Assembly: GCA_016872595.1 (NCBI GenBank) | Contig: VGZJ01000022.1 | Span: 1-36,786, forward strand | Reading direction: 5' to 3' | Length of the DNA: 36,786 nt | Source: Planctomycetota bacterium | Lineage (GTDB): Bacteria > Planctomycetota > Planctomycetia > Gemmatales > Gemmataceae | In this document: one piece after another, positions 8,416 to 17,455 of the stretch | Numbering within the stretch: the first letter of the stretch is position 1 | Layout: the number at the start of each line of letters is the position of its first letter | Position numbers and translations under genes: made by a program | The notes under the pieces: model-generated | The model's input: the letters and a program-made list of their open reading frames with translations, nothing else | The model's database searches: none | What the model was told of the DNA's origin: nothing

Positions 8416-10659
8416 ATGATCGCCGGGCTGTTCGTCGGGGCCGTACTCTGCGCCGGGGCCGAACCCCAACCCGAACCCGCGCCGCGGGGGCCGACCGAGG
8501 CCCGTAAGGACGCGCTCGCGCGCTACGGCGCGGCCGTTTGGAACGTGCGCCGCGAGCGACTCCTCTCGGCCGTCAAGCAACTCGAAGCGGTCGCGAAGGA
8601 CGACCCGGACGCCGCCGAACCGCGCCGCGAACTGGTCCGCCTGTACGCCCAACTCGGGCGCGAGCCGCGCGCCATCGAACTCGCCCGCAAGCTCCTCGAC
8701 AAAGACCCCGACGACGCCGACACCGCCGCGCTGCTCGCCCGGCTGCTGTTCGACGCGGGTGAACTGAAAGACGCGCTCGCCGCGGCCAAGCTCGCGGCCG
8801 GCGCGAAGGCGCTCGCCGACCGGCCCGACCGCGCGGTGCGCGTGTACCGCGACCTCGCCGCGCTGTGCGAGAAGGCCGACGACCTCGCGACCGCGGAGGC
8901 CGCGCTCCGCAAGGCCGTCGAACTGCTGACCGAGGGCCGGGCCGCGGTCATCAAAGTCGCCGCGTTCACGCCGAAGGAGGCCGACAGCGAGGCGGCGGAC
9001 CTGCTCGAACGGTTGGGGCAGATTCTGGTGAAGCGCCAGCAGCACGAGCCGGCGGCGGAAGCGTTCGCGGCGGCGGCGAAGCTGTACGCGGACCCCAAGA
9101 AGGTGAACGACCCCGCGAGCGCCGCGCGCCTGTCGTGGAACCTGTCCGGCGCGCTGGAGGCGCGCGGCGACGCCACCGCCGCGCTCAAGCACCTGCAGCA
9201 GTTCCTCAAGTACCAGCCGCGGGCCGCGGAGCCGTACCAGCGGCTCGCGCGCGTGCTCCGCGCCGCCGGGCGCGGCGACGACGTGGTGCCCACGCTCCAG
9301 CAATACGCCGACCGCGACAAACTGAACCGCCCGCTGGCCGCGGTGCTGGCCGCGGAGATGGCCGCGGACCCGGCCACGCGCCGCGCCGCCGACGAGCTGT
9401 TCGCCGCGCTGACCGGCGAGACGCACGACCCCGCCGTCATCGCCGTCGTGGTGCGCTCGCACCTCGACACGCGGCGCGCCGGCGAGATCATCAAAGACGT
9501 GGACCGCGCGTTCGCCGTGCTGAAAGAGAAGGACAAGGAGAAGGACAAGCCGGAGACGCCGGAAACGGCCGCGGCCCGCGAGTTCGCCGGGGCGAAGGCC
9601 CGCGCCTACGCCGACGCGCTCTTCAAGGAACCGGACGGCGTCGACGCGCTGCTGCGTGCGGCCGGCGACGACCTGAAGGCCGGCAACAAGCGCGCCTACG
9701 GCACCTACTTCTACCTCGGCTCGCTCGCGTTCCGCGCCCGCAAGCTCGAACTCGCCACGCTCCAATTCGAACAGGCCGTGCGGCTCGCGCCGCGCGACTC
9801 GCAGTCGGACGCTTACACGGCGCTCTTCCAAGTTCACTGGCTCGCCAACAAGCCGGACAAGGTCGAGGAACTGTGCGCCGGCGTACTGGCGGTCGATGAC
9901 CAGTTCCGCGCCGACGTGTTCTTCAACTTCCACCGCGCCCGCGCGCTCGCGGAGTTGGGCAAGAGCGCCGCCGCGCTCGCCGCGGCCGATAGCGCGATCA
10001 AGCAGGCCGGCGACGCCGACCGCCTCACGGTGCGCCTGCGCCGGCACCTCGTGTTGTGCATCGGCGGGCAGTGGGACGAGGCCATCGAGTACGGGACGAA
10101 GCTCGCGGACCAGTTCGACGCGCCCGCGGACCGGACCCGCGTGCGCCACGCGCAGGCCGCGGCGTACTGGGGCGCGAGGAAGCCCGCGGAGGCCGAGGCC
10201 GTGCTGCGCGCGATCCTCGACGACGACCCCGACAACGCCGGCGCGTGCAACGAGCTGGGCTACCACCTCGCAGATCAGGGCCGCAACTTGGACGAGGCCG
10301 AGCGCCTGATTCGTCACGCCATCGCCACCGACCGCATCGACCGGCGCAAGGCCGGGAGCGCGGACCCGGAGAGCGCCGCCTACCGCGACAGCCTCGGCTG
10401 GGTGCGGTTCCGGCGCGGCGACCTCGCCGGCGCGCGGGCCGAACTGGAAACGGCGGCGGCGCTGCCCGGCGGCGCGACCGATCCCGTCGTGTGGGACCAC
10501 CTCGGCGACGTGCTGTTCCGCTCTGGGGAGAAGGTGAAGGCGAGGGCCGCGTGGGAAAAGGCCCGCGACCTGTACGACGCCGACCCGCGCGCCTCGTCCC
10601 GCGGTCGGCGCGACGGCCTGCTCGCCGAAGTGAAGCGCAAGCTCGCGCGCCTGCCGTAG
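8416..10659 (+). CDS. Large tetratricopeptide-repeat (TPR) protein, probably exported
   Basis: A helical scaffold protein of 747 residues from the ATG at 8416. A short hydrophobic start (MIAGLFVGAVLCAGAEP) looks like a signal peptide or a single anchor. The rest is Ala/Leu-rich paired helices. TPR units are clear at about residues 40-110 (VKQLEAVAKDDPDAAEPRRELVRLYAQLG), 140-165 and 240-310, and again over the last 150 residues (NAGACNELGYHLADQG; YRDSLGWVRFRRGDLAGA; WDHLGDVLFRSGEKVKA). A charged KEKDKEKDK linker splits the protein near residue 375. Such proteins usually mediate protein-protein contacts in envelope complexes, but no partner is evident here. Confidence 0.88.
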   Translation: MIAGLFVGAVLCAGAEPQPEPAPRGPTEARKDALARYGAAVWNVRRERLLSAVKQLEAVAKDDPDAAEPRRELVRLYAQLGREPRAIELARKLLDKDPDDADTAALLARLLFDAGELKDALAAAKLAAGAKALADRPDRAVRVYRDLAALCEKADDLATAEAALRKAVELLTEGRAAVIKVAAFTPKEADSEAADLLERLGQILVKRQQHEPAAEAFAAAAKLYADPKKVNDPASAARLSWNLSGALEARGDATAALKHLQQFLKYQPRAAEPYQRLARVLRAAGRGDDVVPTLQQYADRDKLNRPLAAVLAAEMAADPATRRAADELFAALTGETHDPAVIAVVVRSHLDTRRAGEIIKDVDRAFAVLKEKDKEKDKPETPETAAAREFAGAKARAYADALFKEPDGVDALLRAAGDDLKAGNKRAYGTYFYLGSLAFRARKLELATLQFEQAVRLAPRDSQSDAYTALFQVHWLANKPDKVEELCAGVLAVDDQFRADVFFNFHRARALAELGKSAAALAAADSAIKQAGDADRLTVRLRRHLVLCIGGQWDEAIEYGTKLADQFDAPADRTRVRHAQAAAYWGARKPAEAEAVLRAILDDDPDNAGACNELGYHLADQGRNLDEAERLIRHAIATDRIDRRKAGSADPESAAYRDSLGWVRFRRGDLAGARAELETAAALPGGATDPVVWDHLGDVLFRSGEKVKARAAWEKARDLYDADPRASSRGRRDGLLAEVKRKLARLP

Positions 10660-10724
10660 CCACGATCCGCGCGCCGGGCCCCAAAGTTTCGTAAGCTGTC
10701 GCGGACGCGACCCGTTCCCATCAA

Positions 10725-10748
10725 GCCGCTCGCGGAGCCGCGAGCGGC
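10725..10748 (+). terminator. Hairpin before the esterase/SMP-30 gene
   Basis: GCCGCTCGCGG (10725-10735) and CCGCGAGCGGC (10738-10748) are perfect 11-base complements. The stem ends just before the ribosome-binding site GGAGG of the next gene. It could end the TPR transcript or modulate translation of the next gene. Confidence 0.4.
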
Positions 10749-10760
10749 CGGAGGCTCACC

Positions 10761-12470
10761 ATGCGCCGCCTTCTCGCTCTCGTATTCGCGCTCCCGGCCC
10801 TCGCGTTAGCGACCGCCCAAGACGCCAAGCAGCCGGACGTGCCCAAGGGCACGACGTTCAACTTCACCTTCGCCAAGAGCAAGGTGTTCCCCGGCACCAC
10901 GCGAACCGTAACCGTGTACGTCCCGGCGCAGTACGACGGCAAAACGCCGGCGTGCGTGTACGTGAACCAAGACGGGCTGCCCGGCTACGTCGGGCCGACC
11001 TTCGACAGGCTCATCGCGGCGAAAGAGATGCCCGTTACCATCGCCGTCGGCGTCACGCCCGGTGTCGTGCCGGCCGCGAACAAGGACGCGCTGCCGCGGT
11101 TCAACCGGAGCTTCGAGTACGACGGCCTCGGCGACGCCTACGCCCGCATGCTGCTCGACGAACTGCTGCCCGAAGTGGAAACGAAGACCGCGAGCGGCGA
11201 CCGCAAGATCGTCCTCTCCAAGCGCGGCACCGACCGCGCCATCGGCGGCGCGAGCAGCGGGGCCATTTGCGCGTTCACGGTCGCGTGGGAGCGCCCGGAC
11301 GCCTTCACCCGCGTGTTCAGCACTATCGGCACCTACGTGGGCTTGCGCGGCGGCGACGTGTACCCGACGCTGGTCCGCAAGTTCGAGCCGAAGCCGCTCC
11401 GCGTGTACCTGCAAGACGGCAGCAAGGACCTGAACATCTACGGCGGCGACTGGTGGATGGCGAACCAGACGATGCAACGCGCGCTGGTCTTCGGCGGGTA
11501 CGAGGTCAAGCACTCGTGGAACGAGGGCGGGCACAACGGCGGCCTCGCGGCGCACGTGTTCCCCGAGGCGAGCGCGTTCCTGTGGAAGGACTGGCCCGAA
11601 CTCCCGAAGGCCGGGAAGGGGTCGAGTCAGTTGCAGGAGATTCTGATTCCGGGCGAGGGCTGGAAACTGGTCGGCGAGGGCTACAAGTTCACCGAGGGGC
11701 CTGCGACCGACGCCAAGGGGAACGTGGTCTTCAACGACGTGGGCGCGAGCAAGACGTACAAGGTGGTTGACGGCAAGCCGGTGGAGTGGCTCGCGGACAG
11801 CAAGCGCGGCGACGGCCAGCGGTTCGGCCCGGACGGGAAGCTGTACGCCAACAGCGCCGCCGAAAGCAAAGTGCTGGCGTGGGACGCCGACGGCAAGGCG
11901 ACCGAGTTCGCCGGCGGCTTCAAGGGCAACGATCTCGTGGTACTGGCGAACGTCGCGGTCTACGCCACGGCCCCGTTCGACCCGCCCACCAGCAAGGTCT
12001 ACTACGTCTCGCCGAAGGGCGAGGCGAAGGTGGTCGATACCGGGCTGAAGTTCGCCAACGGTATCACGGTGTCGCCGGACCAGACGCTGCTCTACGTCGC
12101 GGACAGCCGCACGCACTGGGTGTACAGCTACGTGATTCAGGCCGACGGCGCGCTGGCGAACAAGCAGAAGTACTACCACATCTACCAGCGCGACACGGAC
12201 GACGACACCGGCGCGGACGGCCTGCGCTGCGACCGCGACGGCCGCCTCTGGGTGGCGACCCGCGCCGGCCTTCAGGTGTGCGACCAAGCGGGCCGCGTGA
12301 ACTGCATCATCCCGACCCCGAACGGCAAGGTCTCGAACCTGACCTTCGGCGGCGCGGACATGGACACCGTGTACGCGACCTGCGGCGACAAGGTGTATTC
12401 GCGCAAGGTGAAGGTGAAGGGCGCGAACGCCTTCGAGAAGCCGTTCAAGCCCGCCACCCCGCGGCTGTGA
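10761..12470 (+). CDS. Secreted esterase fused to an SMP-30/gluconolactonase-like beta-propeller
   Basis: A secreted two-domain hydrolase of 569 residues. The signal peptide covers residues 1-19 (cleavage near ATA-QD) and the start follows GGAGG. Residues 30-290 are an alpha/beta-hydrolase of the esterase D / enterochelin-esterase type. The nucleophile elbow is GGASSGA with Ser165, and a His in the NEGGHNGG segment is likely the catalytic base. Residues of about 300-560 match the SMP-30/gluconolactonase propeller: KFTEGPATD with the metal-binding Glu, GNDLVV, NGITVSPDQTLLYVADS and DGLRCDRDGRLWVA. A combined role in opening ester or lactone bonds of a sugar acid is plausible but inferred. Confidence 0.9.
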   Translation: MRRLLALVFALPALALATAQDAKQPDVPKGTTFNFTFAKSKVFPGTTRTVTVYVPAQYDGKTPACVYVNQDGLPGYVGPTFDRLIAAKEMPVTIAVGVTPGVVPAANKDALPRFNRSFEYDGLGDAYARMLLDELLPEVETKTASGDRKIVLSKRGTDRAIGGASSGAICAFTVAWERPDAFTRVFSTIGTYVGLRGGDVYPTLVRKFEPKPLRVYLQDGSKDLNIYGGDWWMANQTMQRALVFGGYEVKHSWNEGGHNGGLAAHVFPEASAFLWKDWPELPKAGKGSSQLQEILIPGEGWKLVGEGYKFTEGPATDAKGNVVFNDVGASKTYKVVDGKPVEWLADSKRGDGQRFGPDGKLYANSAAESKVLAWDADGKATEFAGGFKGNDLVVLANVAVYATAPFDPPTSKVYYVSPKGEAKVVDTGLKFANGITVSPDQTLLYVADSRTHWVYSYVIQADGALANKQKYYHIYQRDTDDDTGADGLRCDRDGRLWVATRAGLQVCDQAGRVNCIIPTPNGKVSNLTFGGADMDTVYATCGDKVYSRKVKVKGANAFEKPFKPATPRL

Positions 12471-12485
12471 GCGCGTCGCAGTCTT

Positions 12486-12561
12486 CGCGAGCGGCCCGGT
12501 TCACCCCGGCCGTCTGTTGCTGCCAAGAACCAGACGGCCGGGGAGAACCGGGCCGCTCGCG
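12486..12561 (+). repeat. 31-bp inverted repeat / strong hairpin
   Basis: Arms 12486-12516 and 12531-12561 are complementary over 31 bases with one mismatch and a 14-base loop. It starts 15 bases after the esterase stop. It would form a very stable stem in either strand. No T-tract follows. Likely a 3'-end element or a palindromic repeat. Confidence 0.85.
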
Positions 12562-12649
12562 AGCGCCCCTATGCCCAAGCCATTTGATGAGCTGTCGTCC
12601 GAGGGCGTGCAGAAAAGCGGGGTTCTCCAAACAGTCACGGAGGTTCGGT

Positions 12650-13636
12650 ATGGTGCGGTTCGCGATTCTCGCCGCTGTTGTGGCGCTCGGGCTGGTCGGG
12701 TGCGGGGCGAAGGACGCGACCACGACCCCGGCGACGGGCAAGGGGCCGCAGCCGAACGGGGGCGAGGGGCCGCGCGCCGGGGGGCCGTCGCTCGCGGAGG
12801 CGCGTAAGGGGTTCGTCACCAAGTTGAAGCGCCGAGAGAGGGCCGACGAACCGGTCGATGAGCCGCCGGCGAACACGTTCCGCAAGGTGCAGTACGACGC
12901 GCCCGTGGGCAAGTGCGCCGCGTACCTCACCCCCGACCCGAAGGACGGCAAGAAGCGCCCCGCCATCGTGTGGATCACCGGTGGCGACTGCAACACCATC
13001 GGCGACGTGTGGTCGCGCAAGCCCGCGAGCAACGACCAGACCGCGCGCCAGTACCGCGACGCCGGCCTCGTGATGATGTTCCCGTCGCTCCGCGGCGGCA
13101 ACGACAACCCCGGGGTTCAGGAGAACTTCTACGGTGAGGTCGACGACGTGATCGCCGCGGCCGACTACCTCGCGAAGCTCGACTACGTGGACCCGAAGCG
13201 CGTCTACCTCGGCGGGCACAGCACCGGCGGCACGCTCGTGATGCTGGTCGCGGCCGTCCCGAACCCGTTCCGCGCGGCGTTCTCGTTCGGCCCCGCGGAC
13301 GACATCGCCAACTACGGCGGGCAGTTCACCGAGGCCGTCAACTTGTCGGACGCGCGCGAGGTCGAACTGCGCTCGCCCGCGAACTGGGTTCACTCGATCT
13401 CGTGCCCGACGTTCGTGTTCGAGGGCACCGTGAACGGGAACCTCGGGGCGCTCCAGTCGATGGAGAGCGCCTCGACCAACCCGAAGGCCAAATTCGTCCC
13501 GGTCGAGGGCGCGAACCACTTCAGTATCCTCGCTCCGGTGAACGGGGTGATCGCCCGGAAGTTGATCGCCGACACCGGCCCGGAACCGAATATCGCGTTC
13601 ACCGCGGCGGAACTGAACAGGCTCTTCGGAAGGTGA
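12650..13636 (+). CDS. Lipoprotein alpha/beta-hydrolase (prolyl-oligopeptidase-like)
   Basis: A membrane-anchored serine hydrolase of 328 residues. The ATG at 12650 follows GGAGG. The signal ends in the lipobox LVGC (Cys18). Residues 20-75 are a flexible polar linker. The catalytic fold follows: PAIVWITGGD, a Pro-Ser-Leu-Arg-Gly-Gly-Asn strand, the nucleophile GHSTGG (Ser191) and a late GANHFS with the probable catalytic His. The layout resembles S9-type peptidases and acetyl-esterases of the dienelactone-hydrolase group. The substrate is unknown. It lies 88 bases past the large hairpin and probably has its own transcript. Confidence 0.87.
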   Translation: MVRFAILAAVVALGLVGCGAKDATTTPATGKGPQPNGGEGPRAGGPSLAEARKGFVTKLKRRERADEPVDEPPANTFRKVQYDAPVGKCAAYLTPDPKDGKKRPAIVWITGGDCNTIGDVWSRKPASNDQTARQYRDAGLVMMFPSLRGGNDNPGVQENFYGEVDDVIAAADYLAKLDYVDPKRVYLGGHSTGGTLVMLVAAVPNPFRAAFSFGPADDIANYGGQFTEAVNLSDAREVELRSPANWVHSISCPTFVFEGTVNGNLGALQSMESASTNPKAKFVPVEGANHFSILAPVNGVIARKLIADTGPEPNIAFTAAELNRLFGR

Positions 13637-13781
13637 GCGGCCCACATTTCCGGCCGGGTCTCAACTCGGCCCGTTGGCGCGGGGAAAAGCTCGCGCCGCG
13701 GTTTGCGGGGCGGGCGGGGTGAACTAGGGTTGTGCGGATTCCCCGCGCCCGCGGGCAAACACGAGCGCGCCGCGACCCCGC

Positions 13782-14684
13782 ATGACCACTGCCGACGATC
13801 CCCTGCCCGCGCTCGTGCGCGACCTGCGGAGCCAACTCCCCGGCGCCCGCCTGCGCGCGGCCAAAGACCTCGGTCGCCTCGGGTGGCTCGCACGCGAGGC
13901 GCTCCCGGCCCTCGTCGCGGCCCTGCGCGACCCCGACGGTAAGGTGCGCGAGTCAGCGGCGCAGGCCATCGGCCTCATGGGGCCGGAAACGCTGCCCACG
14001 CTCCTCGAGATGCTGGCCCACGACGACAAGTACGTGCGCCGGCACGCGGTGTGGGCGCTCGGCAAACTCGGCCCGCTCGCGCGCGACGCGCTCGGCGACC
14101 TGTGCGGTGCGCTGAAGGACGGCGACCCGCGCACCGCGTCCGGGGCCGCGCAAGCGCTTGGCGCGTTGGGCACCGACGGGGCCGACGCCGTAGTCGTACT
14201 CGCGGAGGCCATGCGCGGCACGAACATCGTGCTGTGCCGGCTCGCGTCGAAGGCGCTCTCGCAGATCGGCCCGCCGGCGCTCGCCACGCTGATCGCGCAC
14301 CTGCAACACGCGGACCCGTTCGTGCGCGGCGAGTCCGCGCTGGCAATCGGTTGGATGGGGGCCGCGGCGCGGTCCGCGGTGCCGTTCCTCGCGCGCATCG
14401 TGCGCGGCCCGGAGTCGGCGCTGCTGCGCACCCCCGCCCCGCTCTCGTTCACGCCCGCGTCCGTTGCCCCGCCCGACAGCGACACCGCGACCCCGCCGCA
14501 AGTGGCCGACGGCACGACCGCGTCGCCGGACGTGAACTGCCGCGTATACGCGGCGCAGGCGCTCGGGCGCATCGGCCCGCCGGCCGCCGCCGCGCTCCCG
14601 GACCTGCGCGACGCCGTCACCTACGGGCCCGGCCCCGTTCGCGCCGCCGCCCAGCAAGCCCTGCGGCAGGTGGAGGGAGAGTAG
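13782..14684 (+). CDS. HEAT-repeat protein
   Basis: 300 residues with no signal peptide, probably cytoplasmic. It is built from about seven helical HEAT / PBS-lyase-type repeats, each roughly 37 residues with the pattern 'D..VR..AA.ALG.LG..A..AL..L...L'. Examples are RLRAAKDLGRLGWLAREALPAL, KVRESAAQAIGLMG and YVRRHAVWALGKLGPLA. A Pro/Thr/Ser-rich insert (about 210-250) splits the last repeats. Such proteins usually act as binding scaffolds. No partner is obvious next door. Confidence 0.88.
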   Translation: MTTADDPLPALVRDLRSQLPGARLRAAKDLGRLGWLAREALPALVAALRDPDGKVRESAAQAIGLMGPETLPTLLEMLAHDDKYVRRHAVWALGKLGPLARDALGDLCGALKDGDPRTASGAAQALGALGTDGADAVVVLAEAMRGTNIVLCRLASKALSQIGPPALATLIAHLQHADPFVRGESALAIGWMGAAARSAVPFLARIVRGPESALLRTPAPLSFTPASVAPPDSDTATPPQVADGTTASPDVNCRVYAAQALGRIGPPAAAALPDLRDAVTYGPGPVRAAAQQALRQVEGE

Positions 14685-14687
14685 GCC

Positions 14688-14747
14688 GAAGAAACCCACC
14701 CCCCGGCCCACTCCCTTCAGGGAGTGGGCCGGGGGGTGGGTTTCTTC
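14688..14747 (+). terminator. Perfect 29-bp hairpin, 2-base loop
   Basis: Arms 14688-14716 and 14719-14747 are perfect 29-base complements. It starts 3 bases past the HEAT gene stop. The descending arm ends TTTCTTC, only weakly T-rich. Probably a terminator; it may also belong to an intergenic repeat family. Confidence 0.85.
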
Positions 14748-14825
14748 GCCTCTCACTTTCCGCGTGCATCCGGCCCCCCATCGCAGTACAAGTGCGGTGC
14801 CTCCCTTCTCACGGAGCCCGCCGCC

Positions 14826-17219
14826 ATGACCCGCCTGTTCCTCTCCCTGTTCGCGCTCGCCGCGCTCGCCGCGAGTTCGCGCGCCGCCGACGTGCCGGTT
14901 ATTGACGTCGAGGGCCAGCCGCTCGCGGCCAACGCCGGCCGGCTCCTCAAGGCGCTCGACATGCTCGGCGCCCCACTTCCGGCGGACGCGACCAAGTCGA
15001 TTGAGAAGGCTATCGCCGACAAGGACGCCAAGAAGGTTCAGGAACTGCTGGATAAGCACGTCCTGTTCGCCATCACCATCAACCCGGAGGCGCGACTGAA
15101 GGTCGCCACCGGGCCGGCGGGCACCACCATTCAACAGGCCGGGTGGACGCCGGTCGTGGTGAAGGTGATGAACGACAGCACCGTGAAGAAGCAACTGAAG
15201 ATCATGAGCAACCAAGCCGGGCCGGTGTACACCGGGGCCGGCGGGCAGTTCCGCGACCCCAAGTCCGACCCGAAGGTCGTGGAGCGGTTCCTGTCACTCG
15301 AAGTGTTCACGCAGCCGCCCATGACCGACACCCTCAGCGGGTTGAAGGTCGAGTACGCCATCGCGCTCATCTATTCGAGCGAGAGCGGCAAGCGCGAGGC
15401 CACCATCGGCTTCGACATCGGGCAGGGCAACCAAGACCTCGGCTTCCGCGGCGAAGCGCCGGTGCTGTTCGACGTGAAGCCGGCGGTCGCGGTGAAGGTG
15501 AAGGTCGCGGACTTCGATGGGAAGCCGACGACCGGCCGGTTCCTCATCACCGATGCGCAGGGCCACGTGTACCCGCCGCAGGCCAAGCGCCTCGCCCCGG
15601 ACTTCTTCTTCCAGCGGCAAATCTACCGGCACGACGGCGGCACGATCCTGCTCCCGCCGGGCAAGTTCACGGTGCAGTACGGCCGCGGGCCGGAGTACTC
15701 GCTGAAGTCGCAAGAGCTGATCGTGCGCGGGCCGAACGCACGCTTCCAGACGCAACTCGACGTGAAACTCGCGCGTTGGATCAACCCCGCGGACTATGGG
15801 TTCTTTAGCGGCGACCACCACATCCACGCCGCCGGGTGCGCGCACTACACGAACCCGACCGAGGGTGTGCTGCCCGAAGACATGTTCCTGCACGTGAAGG
15901 GCGAGGGGCTGAACGTCGGCTGCTGCCTGACGTGGGGGCCGTGCTACGACTACCAGCGCAAGTTCTTCGAGGCCAAGCCGTGGGTGCGGAGTGAACCGTT
16001 CACCATCCTCAAGTACGACGTGGAGGTAAGCGGCTTCGGCTCGCAGGCGATGGGTCACGTGTGCCTGCTGAACCTGCGCGACCAGACGTACCCCGGCTCC
16101 GACGGCACCAAGACGAAGGGTTGGCCGACGTGGACGACGCCGCTGATGAAGTGGGCGAAGGATCAAGGCGCAGTGACCGGCTACGCCCACTCCGCGAACG
16201 GCCTCGGCGTGAACCCGAAGGAGTGCGCCAAGCGCCTGATGGAGATTCTCGACACTAACAACGACGGCATCATCAGCGTGGCCGAAGCGATGAAGGGTAA
16301 GCTGCCGCTGCCCGAGCAGTTCGTCAAGATCGACGCCAACAACGACGGCGACATCAGCGCCGCGGAGTTACTCAAGAGCATCGAGCGCACTGCGAACCTG
16401 CTCCCGAACCTGAACGTGCCCGAAATGAACGGCATCGGGGCACAGGAAATCTGCGTCACCACCGCGATGGGCGTGTGCGACTTCATCAGCGCGATGGACA
16501 CCGCCCGCGTGCCGGAGTGGAACTGCTGGTACCACATCATGAACTGCGGGTTCCCGCTGAAGGCCAGCGGCGAGACCGACTTCCCGTGCATCAGCGGGAG
16601 CCGCGTCGGGCAGGGCCGCGTGTACGTTCAACTCGGCAAGAAGACCGACATGGTGGACTACGCCGCGTGGTGCAAGGGCATCCAACTGGGCCGCTCATAC
16701 GTGTCCGACGGCTACGCGCACGCGCTCGAGTTCAAGGTCAACGACACCGCACCCGGCTACGGCGACGTGAAGATCGACGCGGCGGGCAAGGTGAAGGTGT
16801 CGGCGAAGGTGGCGTTCGCGAAGGACGTGGCGCTGGGCACCGCGCCCGGCGCGACGGCCCCGACCGGCGACGTGCGCAAGCTCGAACTGGTCGTGAACGG
16901 CAAGGTGGTTCAGTCGAAGGACATCCCGGCCGACGACAAGACCCACGACGTGAGCTTCGACCTGCAAGTGGATAAGAGCTCGTGGGTCGCGATCCGCCAC
17001 TTCCCGCAGATGCACACGAACCCGGTGAACGTGCTGGTGGGCGGGAAGCCGATCCGCGCGAGCAAGCAGAGCGCGCAGTGGTGCATCGGGGTGATCGAGC
17101 AACTGTGGACGGTCCGCGGGGCCGGGATCAAGGCCGAGGAGCGCGACGAGGCCCGCAAGACCTTCGACAAAGCGCTGGAGATGTACAAGAAGATCGTGGC
17201 CGAGAGCGCCGACGAGTAG
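14826..17219 (+). CDS. Secreted CehA/McbA-like (PHP-type) metallohydrolase with two EF-hands
   Basis: A secreted protein of 797 residues. The ATG at 14826 starts a clean signal peptide (cleavage near SRA-AD). The first 320 residues are beta-rich and probably bind the substrate or carry the domain. The metal site opens at GDHHIHAAGC (residues 329-338), the first motif of CehA/McbA-type PHP hydrolases. Further His residues follow in GYAHSAN (452-458). Two canonical Ca2+-binding EF-hand loops lie inside the catalytic region: DTNNDGIISVAE (476-487) and DANNDGDISAAE (503-514). A C-terminal beta domain follows. The ester or carbamate substrate typical of CehA cannot be assumed. The EF-hand insertion suggests Ca2+ stabilises or regulates the fold. 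Confidence 0.85.
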   Translation: MTRLFLSLFALAALAASSRAADVPVIDVEGQPLAANAGRLLKALDMLGAPLPADATKSIEKAIADKDAKKVQELLDKHVLFAITINPEARLKVATGPAGTTIQQAGWTPVVVKVMNDSTVKKQLKIMSNQAGPVYTGAGGQFRDPKSDPKVVERFLSLEVFTQPPMTDTLSGLKVEYAIALIYSSESGKREATIGFDIGQGNQDLGFRGEAPVLFDVKPAVAVKVKVADFDGKPTTGRFLITDAQGHVYPPQAKRLAPDFFFQRQIYRHDGGTILLPPGKFTVQYGRGPEYSLKSQELIVRGPNARFQTQLDVKLARWINPADYGFFSGDHHIHAAGCAHYTNPTEGVLPEDMFLHVKGEGLNVGCCLTWGPCYDYQRKFFEAKPWVRSEPFTILKYDVEVSGFGSQAMGHVCLLNLRDQTYPGSDGTKTKGWPTWTTPLMKWAKDQGAVTGYAHSANGLGVNPKECAKRLMEILDTNNDGIISVAEAMKGKLPLPEQFVKIDANNDGDISAAELLKSIERTANLLPNLNVPEMNGIGAQEICVTTAMGVCDFISAMDTARVPEWNCWYHIMNCGFPLKASGETDFPCISGSRVGQGRVYVQLGKKTDMVDYAAWCKGIQLGRSYVSDGYAHALEFKVNDTAPGYGDVKIDAAGKVKVSAKVAFAKDVALGTAPGATAPTGDVRKLELVVNGKVVQSKDIPADDKTHDVSFDLQVDKSSWVAIRHFPQMHTNPVNVLVGGKPIRASKQSAQWCIGVIEQLWTVRGAGIKAEERDEARKTFDKALEMYKKIVAESADE

Positions 17220-17236
17220 GCGCAATTCGTTCGCCG

Positions 17237-17276
17237 CGAGCCGCCGGCGCGCGTTCGTTCGCGCGCCGGCGGCTCG
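17237..17276 (+). terminator. Perfect 17-bp hairpin after the metallohydrolase gene
   Basis: Arms 17237-17253 and 17260-17276 are perfect complements with a TTCGTT loop. The stem begins 17 bases past the stop codon. Confidence 0.75.
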
Positions 17277-17433
17277 TGCGTTCCGCCGGTTTTCCCGTCA
17301 AACGCCGGGCGCGAACCGCGTATCCCCAACAGCGGGCGCGGTTTCGCGGCGCGAATCCTGTCCACGGCCGGCCCCGCGCGCCTAAGATACCTGCAACCGC
17401 AGGGGACACCCCACGTCCGACCTCTCCCTCGCC

Positions 17434-17439
17434 TATAAT
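17434..17439 (+). promoter_or_regulatory. -10 element (TATAAT) just before korA
   Basis: A perfect TATAAT lies 16 bases upstream of the korA ATG in otherwise GC-rich DNA. No -35 match is visible at the usual distance. If it is used, the mRNA leader is only about 8-10 bases, so korA would be translated from a nearly leaderless message. Confidence 0.5.
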
Positions 17440-17455
17440 CGAGGTTCTCGGCTCC

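Noticed and set aside
10761-12470. Two separate genes for esterase and propeller
   Set aside because: The frame is continuous with no internal stop, ribosome-binding site or signal peptide before the second domain.
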